This document shows positions 5,210 to 10,743 of a DNA stretch of 10,743 nucleotides, in pieces. The DNA comes from Leptospiraceae bacterium (lineage in GTDB: Bacteria; Spirochaetota; Leptospiria; Turneriellales; Turneriellaceae): NCBI GenBank assembly GCA_016788945.1, contig JAEUSA010000376.1, positions 1 through 10,743 on the forward strand. The letters are read 5' to 3'. Every line of letters starts with the position of its first letter. Position 1 is the stretch's first letter. Under the pieces are notes generated by a model. That model did not search any database, was not told the origin of the DNA, and worked only from the letters and a program-made list of their open reading frames with translations. The position numbers and the translations under genes were made by a program.

Positions 5210-5638
5210 ATGGCAGCAAAAAAGATCGTAGCACAGGTTAAACTCCAGATTCCTGCGGGAAAGGCGAATCCAGCGCCGCCTGTTGGTACTGCTTTGGGGC
5301 CGCAGGGCGTCAACCTCATGGAGTTCTGCAAGCAGTTTAATGCAAAAACGCAGGCTCAAGCTGGCAGCATCATACCTGTCATCGTCACTGTTTTTTCTGA
5401 CCGCTCCTTTACTTTTATTACCAAGGTTCCGCCCGCGAGCGACCTCATTAAGAAGGCTGCTAAGATAGAAAGCGGTTCCAAAATTCCTCATAAAGAAAAA
5501 GTAGGCTCTATTACGCAGGCTCAGCTCGAGCAGATCGCGAAGCAGAAAATGCCCGATCTCAACGCGAACGACATCGAAGCGGCAAAGCTCATTATCGCAG
5601 GTACCGCGCGTTCAATGGGAGTAACTGTTCAGGGTTAA
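5210..5638 (+). CDS. rplK: 50S ribosomal protein L11
   Basis: 142 residues, standard length. L11 binds the 23S rRNA GTPase-associated centre at the base of the L7/L12 stalk and is needed for stringent-response sensing by RelA. Seen: the N-terminal domain with [11 protein letters not shown] (16-26), whose prolines (21, 23, 24) belong to the thiostrepton/micrococcin-contacting helix; the [12 protein letters not shown] block (33-44); and the C-terminal rRNA-binding domain ending [21 protein letters not shown] at 5198-5203 acts as Shine-Dalgarno sequence. It is followed 4 nt later by rplA, the conserved L11-L1 pair. Confidence 0.98.
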   Translation: MAAKKIVAQVKLQIPAGKANPAPPVGTALGPQGVNLMEFCKQFNAKTQAQAGSIIPVIVTVFSDRSFTFITKVPPASDLIKKAAKIESGSKIPHKEKVGSITQAQLEQIAKQKMPDLNANDIEAAKLIIAGTARSMGVTVQG

Positions 5639-5642
5639 TAAG

Positions 5643-6326
5643 ATGGCAAAACACGGAAAAAAATACCGCGCAGCGGCAGAAAAGGTCAATCCCGAAAAAG
5701 AATATTCATTGCTTGATGCAATGAAGCTGCTCAAAGAAGTAAATTATACCAAATTCGATTCAACTCTCGAAGGTCACTTTAACATCCGCTATAAGAGCAC
5801 ACAAAATGTGCGCGGCATTGTTCAGTTACCTCACGGCACGGGCAAAAAAGTAAAAATTCTCGTCTTTGCCAAGGGCGACAAAGCTGAAGAAGCGCGCGCC
5901 GCCGGTGCGGATTACGTCGGCGATGACGACATGATCCAGAAAGTGCAGGGTGGCTGGGTTGATTTCGACTTCGTCGTGGCTACTCCCGATATGATGAAAG
6001 ACGTCGGCAAGTTGGGCCAGGTGCTTGGTAAGCGGGGCCTGATGCCGAAACCGAAATCAGGAACCGTAACGACGGACATGAAAGGTATTATTGCGCAGCT
6101 GACCTCAGGACGCATTGAATATCGCGCCGACAAAACGGGTGTTGTGCATGTGCCGATGGGGCGCATGTCATTCAACGCAGAGCAACTCAAAGATAATGCC
6201 GAAATGGTGTTCCAGACTATTCTGAAAGAAAAACCTTCTGACGCGAAAGGTGATTACATCGTGGGTATGTACGTCGCCGGGACCATGACGCCGGCGATCA
6301 AGATTAACATCAAGGAAATGCGCTAA
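5643..6326 (+). CDS. rplA: 50S ribosomal protein L1
   Basis: 227 residues, normal for bacterial L1, which forms the mobile L1 stalk at the E site and in many bacteria represses its own operon by binding the rplK leader. The two-domain fold is recognisable: N-terminal KYRAAAEKVNPEKEYSLLDA, the VRGIVQLPHGTGK loop, and the L1 signature KLGQVLGKRGLMPKPKSGTV at about 123-142, with GKR where E. coli has GPR. The C-terminal half contains RADKTGVVHVPMG. It starts 4 nt after rplK; the Shine-Dalgarno sequence is poor, consistent with translational coupling to L11. Confidence 0.98.
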   Translation: MAKHGKKYRAAAEKVNPEKEYSLLDAMKLLKEVNYTKFDSTLEGHFNIRYKSTQNVRGIVQLPHGTGKKVKILVFAKGDKAEEARAAGADYVGDDDMIQKVQGGWVDFDFVVATPDMMKDVGKLGQVLGKRGLMPKPKSGTVTTDMKGIIAQLTSGRIEYRADKTGVVHVPMGRMSFNAEQLKDNAEMVFQTILKEKPSDAKGDYIVGMYVAGTMTPAIKINIKEMR

Positions 6327-6338
6327 GCCGGGGATATT

Positions 6339-6863
6339 ATGCCATCAGCGGAAAAAACAGGATTAAAAGAAGAATACGCAGCGATGCTGAAGTCGCGTCC
6401 GAATTTTATTGTGACGCACTATCAGGGTCTTGACGTGGTACAGATCAGCGCCCTGCGCAAAAAACTTCGCGACGCAGGTGCTTCGTATACTGTTGTAAAG
6501 AATAACGTATTCAGCATTGCGCTCAAAGAATCGGGTGCGGCAAAAGATTTTCCTTACGATTCGACACTCAAGGGACCGAATGCGATTGCCTTTGCGGGCA
6601 GCGACGTTCCGGCAGTGGCGAAAGTGCTGCGCGATTTCAGCAAAGATAATGAGAAGCTGAAGATTACCGCCGGCGTAATGGAAGCGACATATTTTGACGC
6701 GAAAGGCGTGGCGGCAATCGCCGACCTGCCTTCGCGCGAACAGATTCTGGCGCAGTTGGCAGCAATGCTCAATTCGCCCGCGACAAAAATCGCCGGTACG
6801 CTCAACAATGTTATCGCGTCTCTTGCACGCGGCATAAAGAGCGTCGCCGAGAAAAACGGATAA
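6339..6863 (+). CDS. rplJ: 50S ribosomal protein L10
   Basis: 174 residues, the usual length. L10 anchors L7/L12 dimers to the 23S rRNA and forms the stalk base with L11. Seen: the N-terminal rRNA-binding part with FIVTHYQGLDVVQISALRKK (24-43) and the conserved VVKNNV motif, then a C-terminal helix that carries the L12 N-terminal domains. A GGGGA sequence lies just before the ATG. The gap to rplA is only 12 nt, so the L10-binding leader found before rplJ in many bacteria cannot occupy this gap. Confidence 0.98.
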   Translation: MPSAEKTGLKEEYAAMLKSRPNFIVTHYQGLDVVQISALRKKLRDAGASYTVVKNNVFSIALKESGAAKDFPYDSTLKGPNAIAFAGSDVPAVAKVLRDFSKDNEKLKITAGVMEATYFDAKGVAAIADLPSREQILAQLAAMLNSPATKIAGTLNNVIASLARGIKSVAEKNG

Positions 6864-6918
6864 TAACGTCTTAGTAGAGATACTTAAGAGTAGATAGGGG
6901 AAAGTTTAAGGAGTTAGT

Positions 6919-7296
6919 ATGGTACAGGAGCTGTTAGATAAAATTGGTTCACTCACCATTGTACAGGCGGCAGAACTCGTCAAAGCGATGGAAGATAAAT
7001 TCGGCATTTCAGCTGCGGCACCCGTTGCGGTAGCGGCAGTAGCTGCGCCGGCGGCAGGAGCTGCGGCGGCAGGCGAAGAAAAAACTGAATTCAACGTAGT
7101 ACTCGAAGGTTTTACCGGTGACAAAAAAGTCGACGCAATCAAGAAAGTACGCGAAATCACCAACCTCCCGCTGATGGACGCAAAGAAGCTCGTTGAGGGC
7201 GGTACAGGCGTTCTGAAAGAGGGCGTTTCCAAAGAAGAAGCTGAAAAAATCAAGAAAGAAATCGAGGCCTTGGGCGGCAAAATCGCGCTCAAGTAG
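6919..7296 (+). CDS. rplL: 50S ribosomal protein L7/L12
   Basis: 125 residues. L7/L12 is the multi-copy stalk protein that recruits and stimulates the translational GTPases. Seen: the N-terminal dimerisation domain (about 1-31), a flexible alanine-rich hinge (32-53, [16 protein letters not shown]), then the globular domain with KTEFNVVL and the conserved [20 protein letters not shown] factor-binding helices. AAGGAG at 6908-6913 is a good Shine-Dalgarno sequence. The 55-nt gap from rplJ shows no convincing hairpin, and the strong ribosome site suits the need for several L12 copies per ribosome. Confidence 0.98.
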   Translation: MVQELLDKIGSLTIVQAAELVKAMEDKFGISAAAPVAVAAVAAPAAGAAAAGEEKTEFNVVLEGFTGDKKVDAIKKVREITNLPLMDAKKLVEGGTGVLKEGVSKEEAEKIKKEIEALGGKIALK

Positions 7297-7329
7297 TGCC
7301 TTACCCTTTCTTGCCAGATTCCCTTTCAG

Positions 7330-7390
7330 ACCTAGCGGCCCGTGGATTGCCTGACGGCGATTCAGGGTCGATAGGTTTTGTATTTTTCTT
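7330..7390 (+). promoter_or_regulatory. Nested hairpin plus T-rich tract between rplL and rpoB: candidate attenuator
   Basis: ACCTA (7330-7334) pairs with TAGGT (7372-7376), enclosing a second stem CCTGA (7350-7354) with TCAGG (7362-7366), loop of 7 nt. TTTTGTATTTTTCTTT follows to about 7393. E. coli is known to have a partial terminator and RNase III site in the same interval that reduces transcription into rpoBC relative to rplJL. Here the stems are short and the T-tract is interrupted, which fits partial rather than full termination (inference). Confidence 0.45.
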
Positions 7391-7413
7391 TCTGCTGATG
7401 TCAGAGGAGCAAA

Positions 7414-10400
7414 ATGTCAGATTCTAATGTCGTACGTGTAGGCGAGGATACTTCGTCGTTCAAAATCGTCAATTTCGGAAAAATCCGCAAGTCACTGGAT
7501 GTGCCTCCGCTCATCGAGGTGCAGACAATTTCGTATAACGAATTTCTGCAAATCGATACGCCTATGGCGAAGCGCAAGCGCATCGGCCTGCAATCGGTAT
7601 TCGAAGACAGCTTTCCGATCGAAAGCTCGAATGGTGATGTGGTGCTCGAATTCGTCGAGTACACCCTCGGAGAACCAAAACGCGATATTTGGGATTGCAA
7701 AATCAACGGTCTGACCTATGCCGCGCCGCTGAAGGCGACGATTCGCCTGATTGCGATTGAGACAGGCGAAGTGCGCGAACAAGAAGTTTACATGGGCGAC
7801 CTGCCGATGATGACGCCGACCGGCACATTTATCATTAACGGCGCCGAGCGCGTTATCGTCAACCAGCTGCACCGCTCACCGGGTATTTTTATCTTCTTCG
7901 ACGAAGCAAAAAATATCTTCTCCTCACGTATTATTCCCGACCATAAAGGTTCATGGCTTGAATTCGAAATGGACGCCAAGGGTCTGCTGATTGCGCGCAT
8001 TGACCGCCGCAAAAAATTCCCCTTTACGCTGCTGCTGAAAGCACTGGGCTACGGCACTAACGAGCAGATTCTGCGCCTGTTTTATGAGGCAGAAAGCGCG
8101 GTGATCAAAGGCGTTCAGTCAAAGACGCTGGCAAAATTCATCGGTCGCCGCATTCTCACCGACGTTGCACACCCTGAAACGGGGGAGATCCTCATTGAAG
8201 CCGGACAAGCGCTCAACGAAGACAACCTGGACATTCTCAAAGATGCGAAAATCGACAAGATCGAACTGATCGTCAATAAGGGCGCGGTAGATCACCGCGT
8301 CGTATTCAATTCTCTCGACAAAGACGGAGTGAATTCGACTGAAGAAGCGCTTATGGAGTTCATCAAGCACCAGAAGCCGCTCGACTACAGCCCCGACCAT
8401 GGCGATGCAGAGAAACGCACAAAGAATATCGAGCGCGCGAATGCAGAATTGCAGCGTTTGTTTTTTGATCCGAAAACGTACAATATGGGCAGCGTAGGTC
8501 GCTATAAGATCAACGCACGCTTCAAGCACTTAAGCCCGAAAGAATTCGGCGATGACGTCGACACACAGACCCTGCGTCCGCTCGACATCGTCGAGACATG
8601 CAAGTACATGGTGAACCTGATTCATGAAGTGCCTGGTTATCAGTATGACGATATCGACCACTTAGGTAACCGCCGCGTGCGCACGGTGGGCGAACTTCTC
8701 ACCACGCAGCTGAAAGCAGGTTTTACGCGCATGGAACGCGTCGTCAAAGAGCGTATGAGCATGAATGACGTCGACATCATGACGCCGCAGCTCCTCATTT
8801 CTATTAAGCCGATCACTGCCGTCATGAACGAATTCTTCGGCGCGAGCCAGCTTTCACAGTTCATGGACCAGACGAATCCGCTGTCAGAGATTACGCATAA
8901 GCGTCGCCTCAATGCGCTCGGGCCCGGTGGCCTAACGCGCGAACGCGCGGGCTTTGAAGTGCGTGACGTTCACTATACACATTATGGCCGCCTGTGCCCG
9001 ATTGAGACACCGGAAGGCCCGAACATCGGTCTGATTACTTCCATGGCGACCTATTCGCGCCTCAACCCGTATGGTTTTGTCGAAACTCCATACCGAGTTG
9101 TTGAGAAGGGCAAAGATACCGGCAAATCAGTTTTCCTTTCGGCAAACGAAGAAGACCATTATGTGGTTGCGCAGGCCAATGCGACTCTCGGTGACAACGG
9201 TGAGTTCCTCGATAAACTCGTGAGCTGCCGTTATCGCGGGGATTTCCCTCTGAAGTCACCGGAAGAAATTCAGCTGATGGACGTTGCTCCGACGCAGGTG
9301 ATTTCGCTCTCGACGAGCCTTATTCCATTTCTTGAGCACGATGACGCGAACCGCGCACTCATGGGTTCAAACATGCAGCGCCAGGCTGTGCCGCTGCTGA
9401 CCCCCGATATGCCATATGTCGGCACCGGCATGGAACTGCCGATTGCCTATGATTCTGGTGTGTGCGTTATCGCCGATTATGACGGTGTCGTAACCAAAGT
9501 CGATGCCGATGGCATCGAGGTTGAGCGCGACAACGGTACGAAAGACAAATATCGTCTCGTAAAATTTAAGCGCACTAACCAGAGCACAACGCTGAACCAC
9601 CAGGCGCTTGTCGGATGCCACAACGCACCGGAGAACGGTAAGATAACTGCCATCACCAAGACAGAAATGACCCTCGAAGCCGAAAACGGCAAAACCTACA
9701 GCTTTCCGATGCAGACCTTTCAGGGGTCGATGAAACCGATGGTTAAAGAAGGTGCATTCGTCTACCGCGGCGATCTGTTAGCCGGCGAAATCGTTAAAGG
9801 CCGCCTTGACCAGCCGAACAAGAATGTGTCGCGTAAAGCGACGATTCTTGCCGATGGTCTCGCGACCCGCTACGGCCGCCTCGCATTGGGTAAAAATATC
9901 ACTGTGGCCTTTATGCCATGGGATGGTTACAACTTCGAAGATGCGATTATTCTGTCAGAGAAACTGGTAAAGGACGATACGTTCACCAGCATCCATATCG
10001 AAGAATTCGAAATTCAGGCCCGTGAAACGAAACTTGGCCGCGAGATCATCACACGTGATATTCCGAACATCAGCGAGCGCGCATTCCGCGACTTGGATGA
10101 TGAAGGTATTATCCGCGTCGGCGCCGAAGTGCGCGCGGGAGATATTCTCGTCGGTATGGTGACTCCTAAAGGAGAAACTGACCTCACTCCGGAATACCGC
10201 CTGCTGCATTCAATCTTCGGCGAAAAAGCCAAAGAAGTGCGCGACTCATCGCTGCGTGTGCCCAACGGCCATGCAGGCATCGTCGTCGACATCGTCCGCT
10301 TTAAGCGCGACGAGGGCGATGAACTGCCTGCGGGTATTGTTGAAGCCGTAAAGGTTTACGTTGCACAAAAGCGCAAAATTTCTGTCGGTGACAAGATGGC

Positions 10401-10743
10401 AGGTCGTCACGGTAACAAAGGTGTTATCTCGACGATTCTCAACGAAGCCGATATGCCGATGCTGCCCGACGGCACACCGATCGACATTGTTCTCAATCCG
10501 CTCGGCGTACCTTCGCGTATGAACCTTGGCCAGATCTTTGAAACACAACTTGCCTATATCGGCAAAACCCTGGGGATTCATTTTGAAACTCCGGTATTTG
10601 ACGGTGCCAAATGGGAAGACGTGCAGTCTTACGCACAGAAAGCAAAACTCAGCCCTGATTCAAAAATTCACCTGCGCGACGGCCGCACGGGCGAACATTT
10701 CCAACAATCGGCGTTTGTCGGCACCATTTACATGCTGAAACTG
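7414..10743 (+). CDS. rpoB: DNA-directed RNA polymerase subunit beta, C-terminus cut by window edge
   Basis: 1110 codons with no stop, so the last part (probably about 100-200 residues) lies outside. It is a core subunit of RNA polymerase. The start is fixed by AGAGGAG at 7403-7409. Seen: N-terminal lobe (SYNEFLQ, FPIESSNGD), GNRRVRTVGEL, the rifampicin region from SQLSQFMDQ to THYGRLCPIETPEGPN (Asp485, His495 and Asn500 at E. coli 516, 526, 531), AFMPWDGYNFEDAI, and the catalytic GDKMAGRHGNKG with Lys994 and Lys1002 (E. coli 1065 and 1073). Asn500 in place of Ser531 is the change associated with intrinsic rifampicin resistance in spirochetes. The large E. coli insertion before the catalytic lysines is absent, while about 60 extra residues lie within 734-812. 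rpoC is expected downstream. Confidence 0.98.
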   Translation, partial: MSDSNVVRVGEDTSSFKIVNFGKIRKSLDVPPLIEVQTISYNEFLQIDTPMAKRKRIGLQSVFEDSFPIESSNGDVVLEFVEYTLGEPKRDIWDCKINGLTYAAPLKATIRLIAIETGEVREQEVYMGDLPMMTPTGTFIINGAERVIVNQLHRSPGIFIFFDEAKNIFSSRIIPDHKGSWLEFEMDAKGLLIARIDRRKKFPFTLLLKALGYGTNEQILRLFYEAESAVIKGVQSKTLAKFIGRRILTDVAHPETGEILIEAGQALNEDNLDILKDAKIDKIELIVNKGAVDHRVVFNSLDKDGVNSTEEALMEFIKHQKPLDYSPDHGDAEKRTKNIERANAELQRLFFDPKTYNMGSVGRYKINARFKHLSPKEFGDDVDTQTLRPLDIVETCKYMVNLIHEVPGYQYDDIDHLGNRRVRTVGELLTTQLKAGFTRMERVVKERMSMNDVDIMTPQLLISIKPITAVMNEFFGASQLSQFMDQTNPLSEITHKRRLNALGPGGLTRERAGFEVRDVHYTHYGRLCPIETPEGPNIGLITSMATYSRLNPYGFVETPYRVVEKGKDTGKSVFLSANEEDHYVVAQANATLGDNGEFLDKLVSCRYRGDFPLKSPEEIQLMDVAPTQVISLSTSLIPFLEHDDANRALMGSNMQRQAVPLLTPDMPYVGTGMELPIAYDSGVCVIADYDGVVTKVDADGIEVERDNGTKDKYRLVKFKRTNQSTTLNHQALVGCHNAPENGKITAITKTEMTLEAENGKTYSFPMQTFQGSMKPMVKEGAFVYRGDLLAGEIVKGRLDQPNKNVSRKATILADGLATRYGRLALGKNITVAFMPWDGYNFEDAIILSEKLVKDDTFTSIHIEEFEIQARETKLGREIITRDIPNISERAFRDLDDEGIIRVGAEVRAGDILVGMVTPKGETDLTPEYRLLHSIFGEKAKEVRDSSLRVPNGHAGIVVDIVRFKRDEGDELPAGIVEAVKVYVAQKRKISVGDKMAGRHGNKGVISTILNEADMPMLPDGTPIDIVLNPLGVPSRMNLGQIFETQLAYIGKTLGIHFETPVFDGAKWEDVQSYAQKAKLSPDSKIHLRDGRTGEHFQQSAFVGTIYMLKL

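Noticed and set aside
6906..7292. 128-codon minus-strand frame opposite rplL
   Set aside because: rplL is certain; the frame is the mirror of its alanine-rich coding sequence.

Overview
The window (about 50-53% G+C by eye) is a bacterial chromosomal segment built around the conserved transcription/translation locus tRNA-Trp - secE - nusG - rplK - rplA - rplJ - rplL - rpoB. The beta subunit carries Asn at the position of E. coli rpoB Ser531, a natural substitution known from spirochetes, and the four tRNAs do not encode CCA. A non-Leptospira member of the Leptospirales would fit, but this placement is an inference with low confidence.

Left part (1-3606), minus strand. Three tightly coupled genes form an operon: an OppD/DppD-type ABC transporter ATPase, a short RNase HI, and a DinG/YoaA-type Fe-S superfamily 2 helicase whose C-terminus runs off the window. 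The first junction is an ATGA overlap of 4 nt and the second leaves 1 nt. RNase HI and the helicase could both act on nucleic-acid structures such as R-loops; the transporter ATPase is an odd companion.

Middle (3607-4367). A divergent spacer holds a short GNRA-loop terminator-like hairpin and an operator-like palindrome. Four tRNA genes on the plus strand follow: Ser(UGA), Ser(GCU), Thr(GGU) and Trp(CCA). Every spacer between them contains inverted repeats, several of them perfect. The most striking is a perfect 20-bp inverted copy of the first 20 nt of tRNA-Thr placed 5 nt upstream of that tRNA; in the transcript it would trap the acceptor and D-arm strand. A 13-nt copy of the tRNA-Ser(GCU) 5' end also sits about 95 bp upstream of that gene.

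Right part (4368-10743), plus strand. secE and nusG (translocase subunit and elongation factor) lead into the four genes of the L11/L1 and L10/L12 stalk regions, then rpoB, which is truncated by the window end after 1110 codons. Gaps are mostly short. The rplA-rplJ gap is only 12 nt, so the usual intergenic L10 autoregulatory leader has no room. The rplL-rpoB gap is 117 nt and contains a nested hairpin followed by a T-rich stretch, a candidate attenuator. The beta subunit lacks the large E. coli insertion before the catalytic lysines but has an extra segment of about 60 residues around 734-812.

Most of the window is ordinary housekeeping sequence. The unusual signal is in the tRNA spacers.
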